From Theobroma cacao (taxonomy: Eukaryota; Streptophyta; Magnoliopsida; Malvales; Malvaceae), in NCBI RefSeq assembly GCF_000208745.1, contig NC_030850.1, positions 13,416,047 through 13,480,046 on the forward strand: DNA of 64,000 nucleotides. The letters run 5' to 3'. A program made the translations under genes and the position numbers. The notes under the pieces are model-generated. The model was not told where the DNA came from. It saw nothing but the letters and a program-made list of their open reading frames with translations, and did no database searches. Positions 48,131 to 59,366 of the stretch are shown here, in pieces (position 1 is the stretch's first letter; every line of letters starts with the position of its first letter).

Positions 48131-48546
48131 ATAGCAGTTCACACTTCATTTTTCAAAAAAAAATTAAAATCCAATTCACCCTCATCTTGGACATCATTGT
48201 TAGTTATTCATTGAGCTAATGTTTCTAACATGTTGTTTTTGATACTGTAGTTATGGACAAAAAATCAGATTCTTTTTTATGCGTTCTAAATTATTGCTAT
48301 GGTGGATCTTGAACTAAGTATAATTTATTATACATAACGTTTTTAGGTATTAAAGCTACCATAGTTTGGATTTAAAACCATAAAGAACTATGGCTTTATC
48401 TTTAATTTTATGTGCAAATCATGAATAATGGCTTTAGAGATGAAATAAATCATTATTGTGATGATTACTATTGGTATATGTTGATTACATGAATTAATTA
48501 TGATTACATGTTAGGTTTTGTGTGGTTTTCGAATTTGTGTTATCAT

Positions 48547-48941
48547 GTTTTTTTTTTTGAAAGGCAAACTTTGTAATTAAAAAGATAAGAACGGGTTGTT
48601 TACCTTTCTTGCATAAGAGAGAAATTGTCACTTATAGGCATTACAACGTAGCATGAAGAGCATTTCCACAAGATGCACCAGACTTTGCTAGCCCATTAAT
48701 TAAGTGATTCGCCAATTTTAGGATATGCACAAACAACAAATTTCTATAGTCCTTTTTTGTAAGCCTCTATATGATTTGCTATGTGTATCATATTTGAGGA
48801 AATAAATGAGTGGTTTGTAGCCCATAATATCGTATTTTTGGAGTCATTGTTTATGATGAGGGGGTGAGAAGTTACCTATTGTATGGAAAAGAAAAACACT
48901 AACCTTTCTAGGATGGTCATTAATTTGACATAGTTTGAGTT
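48547..48941 (-). pseudogene. LINE RNase H remnant, copy 2, part 1
   Basis: Matches 45005 to about 45400 of copy 1 (GAAAGGCAA..., ACCAGACTTTGCTAGCCCAT, TTTGTAGCCCATAA). It is interrupted by the gypsy element and continues at 51493. Confidence 0.7.
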
Positions 48942-49539
48942 TGATGCTAGGACGTTGTCAAAACACTTGGGTATTGTGAAAGATACCAATAGTGGCAATG
49001 TTGAAAACCCCACTAAGGTGAATCACCAATTTTAGCAAGGTTGAAAACCCCACTAAGGTGAAAATAATATCCAAAATCTCACTTTGGTTGACTAGGCCAA
49101 AGATACTAAAACCTCTTATTCTTTAAAAAGAGCCTAGAGAAATAAACACTCCTGCTTAAGAAAATATTATTTATTAACTTTCAACTTGAATGTCTCATAA
49201 CTAAGCCTAAGGATCCTATTTATAGTATTATAGGCCCGCATCCTAATAAAACTCTACTTCTAGTTGTTTAATATAATTAGAGTAGTTAACAAGAGATTTA
49301 AATAAAATACAACATGACTAGCCTAATTAAATAATAATCCTTAAAAGTATTAAATACTAATAAAAATAAGAAAAGAATTTCAATCTAAATTGAATAAAAA
49401 AAACTCCTAAATAAACTAAAATTAATAAAAAGTAAATTAAATAAAATATAATCCTATACGTTCTTGCTTCATTTTCCTTGGGTTAGAAAAACTCGGCTTC
49501 GACGAGCAGGCCTTGACATACTTCTCGTAGATGTTTGGA

Positions 49540-50478
49540 TCCACATACTGTCATGGTTCACACTAACCATTCAAATAATCCATTTGGTGTTTTGAAAGTT
49601 GTTTTCCATTTATCTCCAAGTCGTATTCAAATTTGGTAATAACCATTACATAGATCGATCTTAGAGAAACTAACAGCACCAAGCAATTAATCCAACAAAT
49701 CATTAAGTCTAAGAATGGGAAAACGATATAGGCCTTTCTCCAAAAGTTCTTTGACTTGATGTTTTAATTCCTTATGCTCTTGAGGACTCATGCGATAAAC
49801 AAGCTTGTTTGGAATTACAAAACTAGGAATGAAATCGATGGCATGCTGAATATCTCACATTGGTGACAGTCCATGAGGCATTTCATTAGGTACAATGTCG
49901 CAAAACTCTTTAATTATGAGTTTGACATCTTTAGAAAAGGGTGAAGATACTTCATTCTTCTCACAAACTAATAAGAGGTATAAGAGGCTTGACTCACGAT
50001 AAGTTTTGTTTAAGCCAGACACAATGATAAGTGTTTTATCTTCCTCTTGTTTTTTTTGTCGGTCTTTTAACTTTAATGGAGTCAACATAATTTTTACTCC
50101 ATCCTTGATGAAGGAATAAGTATTCTTGTATCCATCATGCTGAGCTTGACGATCATATTGCCATGGGCATCCCAACAACAGGTGGCATGCATCCATTGGG
50201 ATAACATCACACCTGACTTTATCTTCATCCTTATTTCCAATAGAGAATTGAACACAACAACACTTTGTTACCTTAACTTCGTTTCCTTTTCTCAGCCACT
50301 GTAGCTTGTAAGGATGAGGATGTACTTCAGCTGGAAGTTTCAACTTTTCCATCATGTAGTTGGCAACAACATTCTCATAGCTTCCACTGTCAATAATGAC
50401 ATTACAAACATTTTTTTTGGATGTGCACTTTGTATAGAATATGTTATGATGAAACCAACTTTCATCTTCAGTCATCAT
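49540..50478 (-). pseudogene. Gypsy protease and partial reverse transcriptase
   Basis: The 207-codon open piece at 49855-50478 is the protease region: VIIDSGSYENVVA carries the Asp-Ser-Gly active site of retroviral-type aspartic proteases, and MDACHLLLGCPWQYDRQAQH is the conserved distal motif of plant gypsy elements. It runs into the RT N-terminus (FCDIVPNEMPHGLSP). After a frame break RT continues with YRMSPQEHKELKHQVKELLEKGL, which joins directly to YRFPILRLNDLLDQL; the stretch between these motifs in normal elements, with the VPKKDGSWRMC segment, is missing. RT stops after KTPNGLFEWLV, before the catalytic YxDD, where the LTR-side sequence begins. Two deletions are therefore visible. Confidence 0.85.
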
Positions 50479-50943
50479 AGCAATGTTGAGATTACGACAA
50501 ATAACAAGAGCTTCACCATAGTTAGCAGAAACTTCTTCTATCTAATCATTGTTGAAATTTTCTAGCTCATCCTTTATTTCGTCATCATATTCATCATAAA
50601 CTGGTTCTAATTTTTCCCAATCCACAGAATCTTCTTCATCACTTGAGCTACTGTAGTTGAATTGAGCGGCATCACGTCTTGCAAGTTGCTCTTGTAATTC
50701 TCGAACTTGACAAAGTAATTCTTGAATCTTGATCTAGTAATTATGTGTTTGACGATTTTGATGTCTTGATAGCATTTTGAGGGACAACAATTATGGTAGT
50801 GATGATATGGTGATGACGATGTTATGATGCAGGAAAAAAATAATAATAGAATTATAAAACAATAAAAAAGACAAAGTCACCTGAACAAGGAGTGTCAAAA
50901 CCTGACAGCAAACTTCAACTACGCAGCGAATAATGATCCTCTC

Positions 50944-50955
50944 GCTCTGGTACCA
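50944..50955 (-). other. Primer-binding site of the nested gypsy element
   Basis: On the minus strand it reads TGGTACCAGAGC, one base different from the initiator tRNA-Met type TGGTATCAGAGC. It lies three bases from the edge of the 5' LTR at 50959. Confidence 0.75.
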
Positions 50956-51492
50956 AACTGACACCAGGACGTTGTGAAGACACTTGGGTGTTGTGAAAGA
51001 CACCAATTATGACGACGTTGAAAACCCCACTAAGGTGAATCACCAATCTTGGCAAGGTTGAAAATCCCACTAAGGTGAAAACAATAGCCAAAATCCCACT
51101 TTGGTTGGTTAGACCAAAGATACTAAAACCTCTTACTTTTTAAAAAGAGCCTAGAGAAATAAACATTCATGTTTAAGAAAATATTATTTATTAACTATCA
51201 ACTTGAATGTCTCATAACTAAGCCTAAGAATCCTATTTATAGTATTATAGGCCCGCATCCTAATAAAACTCTACTTCTAACTGTCTAATACAATTAGAGT
51301 AGTTAACAAGAGATTTAAATAAAATATAACATGACTAGCCTAATTAATTAATAATCATTAAAAGTATTAAAATCCTAATAAAAATAAGAAAAATATTTCA
51401 ATCTAAATAGAATAAAAAAATAAACTCCAAAATAAACTAAAATTAAAAAAAACTAAATTAAATAAAATACAATCCTAGACGTTCATGCGTCA

Positions 51493-51837
51493 GAGTCCTT
51501 TAAACCAACATGTTTAGAGAAAAATTCCTCTGATGGTGCTTGAATGGTCCTTTAAGGCTCTTCCAATCCTTATAGGGCCTAGTTCTCCAAGTGTTAAGTA
51601 ATCAACATTGAGTTTGAAGAAGCTTAAAGAGAGGCTTATCTATTTAACTTTTGTTCGGATGGCTTTCACTTTGCTAACATTTGAGATGTCAAAAGGATCA
51701 ATGGTTGGGATTAGGATGAAGGGCCACTTAGATTTGCACCAATTAGGTAGCTGTATCTTGATGATGTTGAGGACTAGACCATAGTTAGGTTACTTTCCCT
51801 GGAAAACTACCTCATTCTTACAAAACCACAAGGATCA
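51493..51837 (-). pseudogene. LINE RNase H remnant, copy 2, part 2
   Basis: Continues the interrupted copy. The FKLN motif region of copy 1 is found again around 51590-51620 with more substitutions. Ends at AAGGATCATGT, where another LTR-type sequence begins. Confidence 0.68.
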
Positions 51838-53820
51838 TGTCATAACGTGGGAGTTTGAAAATTCAACCGTTCGACGTAAAAGAGGAGTCACTATCAATCG
51901 TTTTTGTTTAAGTGTGATTGGCCACCTAAGTGGATCTATCTTTTCTAATGAGGTTATATGCTTGACTTAGGTTCATTACAAATGATAAATTCTGGTCTAT
52001 GAAACAAATTTAAGTTCGAAAATAGGGTTAAGGAAGGTATTAGCACCTTCACGACGTCTGTTCAGAGAATGGTATCAATTAATCATGTGTTATCTTATTT
52101 TTAATCTTGATAAATAAACTTTAATTTCATATTTAATTTTATTTCCCATAATTATTTTTATTATAATTTTTTATATTGAAATCTTTTTTTGAGTTTTCCC
52201 ACCACTTTGGTGAAAACTAAGAAATTTGGTTTAGAAACTTTTCTTGAGTTTTCCCACCACTCTAGCAAAAAATAGAACTTTTTAAAAATCTTTTCTTGAG
52301 TTTTCCCACCACTTTGGTGAAAACCAAGAATTTTTTCAAAACATTTTACTGGAATTTTAATCCCAACACTTTGGTGAAAATCAAGAATATTTTTTAGAAA
52401 CTTTTCTTGAGTTTTACCAACACTTTGGCAAAATCAATACCTAAAAAATGAAAATAAATAACTAATAAGTAACTAAAAATGAAAATAGAAAAAAAGAAAA
52501 AAATTAAAAAAACATAAAAAAAATCAAATAAAATAGTCCAAAAAAGTGGGTCAAAGGCATATAGGTTTAAAACCCAAATCAAAGGGGGCCCAGAGCTATT
52601 AGACTAGACCTAGCCCGTTTCCTTCTTCTCTTTCTTTTTTCTCCTTCACCCCAAAGCTATTATTCATATTTTCTCTTTTTTTTTTCTAAGATTTTAGAAT
52701 TTGTTGCTAAATAATTAAGATAGCCAACTAAGTTATTAAGTGAATCTGCGTTTTTGATAGAAATGTTAAACTTGACTTTGACGTATTAAAAAAGGGTAAG
52801 TTTTGGTTTACGTAATAAAGGTATGCTTTTTACTTTTAATTTTATATTCATATCTTTTTATTTTTCATTTCACTTTTCCTTTCTTAAGATTTATTTAGTT
52901 TTTTATAAGTTTTATGGTGTTTGATATTATCCTAATATTCTTATCATTATTTTACTTTACTTCTTTTTTTAATTATTTCATTATATATATTGCATTAAAC
53001 ACTTGCTAGTAGCAAATGAAACCTTTTGTATTGAAATTCTTCTGAGTTCTTCCGATAGTTTTACAGAATATTAGAAATATTTTCTCATTTTAAAAATTTT
53101 TCAAGAAATTTGTCACTATAAATACCTTGAGAGATTCTATCACTAGCCAGACTTTCATTTTGCACAAATTGAGTTTAAATGCATGCGATGCAAAAAAATT
53201 ATAAAATACTGATGTAAATTTCAAATTATTTAAGACTTTGTTTATTTATTTATTTTATCTTTTATTCTTTATTAATTATCCTACGATTTTATCTAATTTC
53301 ATATTTTTCATTTTCATCTTTAAATTATTTTTACATTCCTCTTTATGATTATTTGAAATTTTTCCACATGTTGAAATGATAAATTTTTGGGAACTCTCCT
53401 GAGACTCATTAAATTATTTCTCATTGGAGAATTTAGAAAAAAAAAATGCCACTGCAAAACTTTTTTAAATCCATCACTAAAAAAAATCCATTTGTCACTT
53501 CCACAGCCTTTCTAGCTTATAGTATTCCATATATGTAACTTACCTGAATCTATAGATTTATTTGTTTGATAAAGCGGTCCTTTCTATATTTTAAGTAGTA
53601 GGATAATATTTTATTATTTCCTTCTTCATTCTTACTTTATTCTTTATTACATTTAATTATTTATCCTTCTACCTAATGTGGTCTTAATATTCATATATAT
53701 TTACTATTTCATGTACAATTAAGATATATAATATAGTAAGAAGTTGTGCTATTAAAATGTTTTGAGATTTAAGTGGAAAAAACAAAAATAATGATAGTTT
53801 GTGTAAACAATGCACATATT
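51838..53820. mobile_element. Diverged copy of the Tat-type LTR end plus AT-rich DNA
   Basis: From 51838 (TGTCATAACGTGGGAG) to about 52130 the sequence follows the blocks of the LTRs at 7623 and 13183: GGAGTCACTATCAATCG, GATTGGCCACCTA, GGTTAAGGAAGGTATTAGCACC, GGTATCAATTAATCATGTGTTATC. Beyond that it is AT-rich with a short tandem repeat (52183-52436), and no gag or primer-binding site is visible. It could be a truncated or solo LTR. The right limit is arbitrary: it ends where copia E begins. Confidence 0.6.
52183..52436. repeat. Five tandem copies of a 52-59 bp unit
   Basis: Units start at about 52183, 52238, 52290, 52342 and 52401. The core is CTTTTCTTGAGTTTTCCCACC followed by ACTTTGGTGAAAA. 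The fourth copy is the most diverged. Confidence 0.85.
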
Positions 53821-53825
53821 GAAAC

Positions 53826-54112
53826 TGTTATGAATAAATGAATGTGTTCATTGAATCTCCCAACCCTTCAAGTTTCATTCATAATCAATGTATATATTTA
53901 TGATGGTTCATCAATATCCACATCAATGTAACTCTATAAATAGGGCTTTGTACTTGATGAAAAATAGACAATCAACAATAATCAGAAATAGTGAAAAATG
54001 AACCAGAAGTTCTTCTCTCATGAGAAATAAACCAAAAGTTTTTTTCTCAATTCTCCTTTAAATTCTTCTCTCAATTATTTTCTTAGTATATCTTTCTTTA
54101 TATTTTATATTA
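53826..54112 (+). repeat. 5' LTR of copia E
   Basis: 287 bp with a clear TATA box TATAAATA at 53935-53942, so transcription should start in the following 30-40 bp. Followed at once by the primer-binding-like CGTTATCAGCATGA (54113-54126). Confidence 0.92.
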
Positions 54113-54325
54113 CGTTATCAGCATGAGTCTTTAAAGGTAATGAGAAGGTATATTTTTTCAATTAGATTTTTAGTTTTTTTTGTATGGTCTAATAAGCCTA
54201 AAGCCGATTAAAGATTTAGAATATATCTCTATCTCTTTGAAGTGGTGATAGACTGTCCCCCTGAAACGGTGATAGACCTTTGAGAATCCCAATCTAGGGG
54301 TCCAAATTTTTCTGTATGCAATATT

Positions 54326-57300
54326 GTGGCAAATATTGAAAAGCCCAAGTTCCACATCTTGGAAGTGAGTGGAAACAATTATCTGTCCTGGTGCCTTGAT
54401 GTTGAGCTGCATTTTCAAGGGCAAGGTCTTGCTAATGCAATTATTATAGACGGAAACGCAAATGATAAAGATAAAGCGAATGTTTTGATTTTCATTCGTC
54501 GTCATTTGTATGAGAGCTTGAAGACTCAATATTTATCTGTCCGAGATCCTGAGATACTGTGGACGAGATTGAAAGAAAGGTATGATCATACCAAGACTAT
54601 TATTCTTCCTTAAGCACAATATGATTGGTAACATCTTAGGCTGCAAGACTTCAAATCAGTGTTTGATTATAACTCGACTTTATTTGATATAGTTTCACGG
54701 CTGGAGTTATGTGGTGTTAAGCTCACTGAATCAGAGTTATTAGAGAAAACTTTCTCTACTTGTCATGCTTCAAATATTGTATTGCAACAACAATACTGGC
54801 AGCGTCAATTTAAGACGTTCTCGGAGTTGATTTTTGTCCTCTTGACTGCCTAGCAGACTAATGAACTATTGCTTAAAAATCATGATCTTAGACCTGTTAG
54901 CTCAAAAGCATTGCCTGAAGCAAATGCCAGCTCTAGTAATAGTATTGGCCGATTTAAGGGTCGTGAGCATAGGCTAGTGCATAACCCATAAAAGGATGGT
55001 AGAAGATATAAACACCCAAGGCAAATTAATCTTGGCTTGATTCATGACGGGCTAGTGCATAACCCATGCTATCGTTGTGGCATGATTGGACACTGGTCGC
55101 GTACCTGTCGTACGCCAAAGCATTTTGTTTATTTATATCAGGCATCCCTAAAGGATAAGGGCAAGTGAGTTGAAACTCATGCCTTTAAAAATGCTATGAA
55201 CAACGTTAAGGCTGATAATACCTCCATTGAAGTGACTCCTTCTACTTTTGTAGAAGCAAAAACATCATTGGATGTCTCTGATTTTTTTGAGGACCCTGAA
55301 AAGGCATCAAATTGGTAAGAGTCAGCTCAGACTGGGGATCGAAGAATTTTAATGTTATTTTCAATGTATTACTATTGCTTGATTGTTCATAAATAAAATT
55401 ATTATCCCATAACTAATTTGTGAATTTTTGACACTTGAAGTTGTTAATACAAGTGACACCTGAAGTTGTCAATATAAGTACAAATGGGAACCATTGAGAA
55501 AAAGAAAAATGTCTGTTTTCTTGATAGTGCAATGACACATACCATTCTTCGTGATAAGCACTTTTTCTCAAGTATGGCATTATGTAAGGCAAATGTTCCT
55601 ACAGTATCAAGTTCTGTTGGGATTATTGATGGCTCAGGGAATACCACAATTGTTCTACCAAATGGCACCACTTTGCATATTGAGGATGTATTGCTGAGAA
55701 GTAGATCAAAGAGGAATATACTTAGTCACAAAGATGTACGTTGTAATGGGTACCATCTTGAGACAATTGATGAGCAAAATAAAGAATTTCTTTGCATCAC
55801 CTTTCATAAGATGGGCCAGAAGACCATCCATGAGAAGTTGAAAGCTTTAACTAAAGGATTGTATTGTGTCCCTATTAGAGCTATTGAAGTTTACGCTACC
55901 ATGTCTTGGAGACTGGTAAATCCCAATGAGTTTGGCTTTTGGCATGATCGTCTAGGTCACTCGGGAGCTACGATGATGCGTAGGATAATCCAAAATACTA
56001 AAGGACACTTTCTAAAGGATAAAAAGGCTTTGTTGTCCAAGGATTATACTTATGAAGCATGTTCACAAGGAAAGCTCATTACTAAACCTTTTATGACAAA
56101 GGTTAATGTTGAATCCCCTTCATTCTTGCAAAGAATCCAGGGTGATATTTGTGGACCAATACAACTGGCAAGTGGGTCATTTCGATATTTTATGGTATTA
56201 GTGGATGCATCTTGCAGATGGTCCCATTTTGTCTGTTATCTATGCGTAACCTTGCTTTTGCACGTTTACTTGCGCAAATTGTAAAACTCCAAGCACATTT
56301 CCTTGATTATCCAATTAAGAGTATAAGGATGGATAATGTTGGTGAATTTACATCAAAGAGCTTTGATGCGTATTGTACTTCATTGGGAATTGTGGTTGAG
56401 CACCCAGTTCCACATGTTCATACTCAGAACGGATTGGTAGAATTCTTGATAAAACACATCCAAATTATAGCTTGTACTCTAGTATAGAGAACAAATCTTA
56501 ATTATACAGCGTGGGGTCATATAGTTTTGCATGTGGCAGCACTAATTAGATTGTGCCCCACTACTAGTCTCTTATATTCCCCCATGTAGTTGGTTTTTGG
56601 TTATGAATCAGATATTTCACATTTACGCACCTTTGGTTGCGTTGTGCAGGTGCTTGTAGCACCGCCAAAAAAGACTAAAATAGGTCTCTAATGTCGTTTG
56701 GGCATTTATGTTGAGTTTGACTCACCGTCCATTATTAGGTTCATGGAACCAACGATGGGTGATCTTTTCACTACCAGATTTGCAGATTGTCATTTCGATG
56801 AGATAGTGTTTCCATCAATTGGGATAACTAAGGCTTTCATGGCTGAGAAGTAGAAACAAGTTGAGATTTTCTCTTAGGATGAGAAAAATTTATCCCATTT
56901 AGACCCAAAAACTCTTGAATGTGAAAATGAGGTGTAGCGTATAATCCATTTACAGGATATTGCCAATAGACTTTCTGATGAATTTAATGATGTTGCCAAC
57001 GTCACAAAATCTCATATTTCAACTATGAATGCTCCATCTAGGATTGTTGTTCTCGAAGAACAAGCTAAAATTTGATCAAAATGGTCCACGCATGAAGCGT
57101 GGAAGATCGATAAGATCAAAAGACACTGTTCCTCGAAAACGAAGGGGGAGGAATCACGAATCTGCTCCAAAAGAGCCCATTGCCCCTAAAGAGGCACAAA
57201 TTGCTCCAAAAGAGCCCATTGCCCCTAACGAGGCACGAATTGCTCCAGAAGAGCTTATTGCTCTTAAAGAGGCACAAACCCATGAAATGATCACTGACTC

Positions 57301-59026
57301 CGAGAATACTGAGATTTCCATTATATATTGTAATGAGATTGGGGATTGGAATGAGATAATGATCAATGATGCTTTTGCATGCTCAGTTGCTCATGAGATT
57401 ATGAATGATGATTATGAACCACGATCTATTGTTGAATGTCATCAAAGGCAAGATTGGCATAAGTGAGAGGAAGTAATCCAGGTTGAATTGGCTTCCTTAG
57501 CTAAACGAGAGGTTTTTGGGCCTATAACTTGAACCCCCGACAATGTAAATCCTGTTGGATATAAGTGGGTCTTTGTTCGGAAATGAAATGAGAAAAGTGA
57601 GGTCATGAGGTATAAAGCCCAACTCGTTACCCAAGGTTTCTCCTAGAGACCTGGGATTGATTATGATGAGACATATTCACCTGTGATGGATATGATTACT
57701 TTTCATTTCCTTATTAGCCTAGCAGTTTCTGAAAAATTGAAAATGCGTCTTATGGATGTTGTGATGGCATATATATATGGTTTATTAGATTCTGATATTT
57801 ATATGAAAATTCCCAAGGGATTAAAAATGCCTGAAGCCTTCATTCCCTGCAACTTATTCTCGATAAAGTTGCAAAGATCTTTGTATGGGGTAAAGCAATT
57901 TGATCGCATGTGGTATCAACGCTTAAGCGAGTACCTAATTAAGGAAAGGCATCATAATGATCCTATCTGCCCATACATGTTTATTAAGAATTATAAATTG
58001 GATATGCTATAATAGCAGTTTATGTCGACAATATGAATTTGATTGTAACTTCAAAAGAGTTATCTAAAATTGTTGAATGCTTGAAACATGAATTTGAAAT
58101 TAAAGATTTGGGTAAAACCAAACTTTGTCTTGATCTAGAGCTTGAGCACAAAGCAAATGGAATACTTGTCCATCAGTCAACATATATTGAGAGATTGCTT
58201 AGACGTTTTAACATGGACAAGGCTCACCATTGAGCACCTCTATGGTTGTAAGGTCTCTTGATCTCTAAAAGGATCCGTTTCGTCCTAGAGAATCTGATGA
58301 GGAAATACTTGGTCTTGAAGCACCATATCTTAATGTTATTGAGGCTTTGATGTACTTGGCACAATGTACGAGACTGGATATTGCTTTTGCAGTAAATTTG
58401 TTGGCCCGATTTAGTTCTGAGTCAACCCAGAGACATTGGAATGGGATAAAATATAGCTTTCGTTATCTCCAAGGAATCATAGATTTGGGGTTATATTATT
58501 CCAAGGATTCCAGTAACTTTGGTTTAGTTGGATATGGTGATGCAAGATATAAATTTGATCCATACAAGGCTCGTTCTTAAACTAGTTATTTATTTTGCTA
58601 TAACGGCACGCCATTTCTTTGCACTCTACTAAGCAATCGCTAGTAGCTACATCCTCCAACCACTTTAAGATTATCATTCTGTATGAAGCTAGAAAAGAGT
58701 GTGTTTGGTTGAGATCCATTATAGAGCATATTCATGATTTCTGTTGTTTAACACCGGTTATAAATTCTCCCACTATAATTTATGAAGATAATGCTACTTG
58801 TGTTGCACAAGTTAGCGGAGGATATATTAAAGGAGATAGGACCAAGCATATCTCACCGAAATTTTTCTATACTTACGAACTTCAAGAAAGTCGACACATT
58901 GACATTAAACAAATTTGCTATTCCGATAACCTTGCAGATCTTTTTACCAAATCATTGCCAATGTCAACATTTGAGAAATTAGTATATGGCATTGGAATGC
59001 GGCAAGTTAATAGGATGCAAGATTAA
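54326..59026 (+). pseudogene. Copia gag-pol of element E, multiply broken
   Basis: Gag begins at 54326 with a GTG where relatives have ATG, and is broken near 54610. A perfect CCHC zinc knuckle (C-x2-C-x4-H-x4-C) lies at 55067-55108. The protease region (55484-55560) has Asp-Ser-Ala instead of Asp-Ser-Gly. The pre-integrase domain has FWHDRLGHSG near 55940, and the integrase core has GDICGP near 56145. RT spans about 57560-58240 (IDYDETYSPV, DVVMAYIYGLLDSDIYMKIP). Its catalytic motif reads YVDN at 58021-58032, so the second catalytic Asp is lost. RNase H lies at 58350-59026 and keeps YEDNATCVAQ, HISPKFF and DNLADLFTKSLP. In-frame stops sit in nearly every domain, so no product is expected. 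Confidence 0.9.
57154..57290. repeat. Short tandem repeat in the copia E linker
   Basis: A unit coding for APKEPIAPKEAQ-like residues (about 36 bp, with GCTCCAAAAGAGCCCATTG) is present about three times with changes, between integrase and RT. Confidence 0.8.
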
Positions 59027-59366
59027 TTTGCCCTTGAACCGACAAAGTATCAAATGCCCCAAAAGTGGCAATATGACTCAATTGAAAGGGAGCAGATTAT
59101 GGACTATGCACTGTACTCTTTTTCCCTTATGTTTGATTTTTGTCCCACTAGGTTTTTTTGGCTTAAGGTTTTTAACGAGGCAGTTTGAAGCATGTCCTGT
59201 GAAGCCCTTGAAATGGTGCTTCGTCGAAGGGGGAGAAATTATTAAGTGCTTTGTATTTTTTCCTTTTGCTTGGTTTTTGTCCCACTAGATTTTTCGACTT
59301 AAGCTTTTTAATGAGGTAGAATTTTAAAGCATTGTTTTCATGATACAATGGACATTTAAGGGAGAG

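Larger units (their letters stand above)
46171..48230 (+). mobile_element. Solo LTR, Sirevirus-like copia, about 2.06 kb
   Basis: Starts TGTTAGCTTT and ends GTTTCTAACA, so the termini are inverted (TGTTAG/CTAACA). It is flanked by a perfect 5-bp duplication TGTTG (46166-46170, 48231-48235). Unit 1 of the local duplication shows the unoccupied site with a single TGTTG. A TATA box (TATAAAAAGG, 46984-46993) sits in the middle. Downstream lies GGAATGGATGTAGGC...GAACCACTATA, a sequence style seen in the R-U5 part of Sirevirus (SIRE/Maximus) LTRs. No coding sequence is present. Palindrome pairs lie upstream of the TATA box and again near the 3' end. Confidence 0.82.
48942..51492 (-). mobile_element. 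Internally deleted gypsy retrotransposon nested in the LINE remnant
   Basis: The LTRs at 48942-49471 (530 bp) and 50959-51492 (534 bp) begin TGATGC/TGACAC and end GCTTCA/GCGTCA. The flanking words GAGTT (48937-48941) and GAGTC (51493-51497) match at 4 of 5 positions. Copy 1 of the LINE remnant shows that the host sequence continues directly across this point. The internal region is only about 1.5 kb and lies on the minus strand: a gag remnant, protease, and a cut-down reverse transcriptase. RNase H and integrase are missing. It cannot move on its own. Confidence 0.9.
45779..51837. repeat. Tandem segmental duplication, unit 2, split by two insertions
   Basis: The parts matching unit 1 are 45779-46165, 48236-48941 and 51493-51837. 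They are separated by an inserted solo LTR (46171-48230) and an inserted gypsy element (48942-51492). The left part also carries an expanded (TA)n tract absent from unit 1. Unit 1 gives the empty-site sequence for both insertions. Confidence 0.8.

Noticed and set aside
52183..52436. CRISPR-like regular repeat
   Set aside because: Units are contiguous and diverged with no unique spacers, in a plant retroelement; an ordinary minisatellite.
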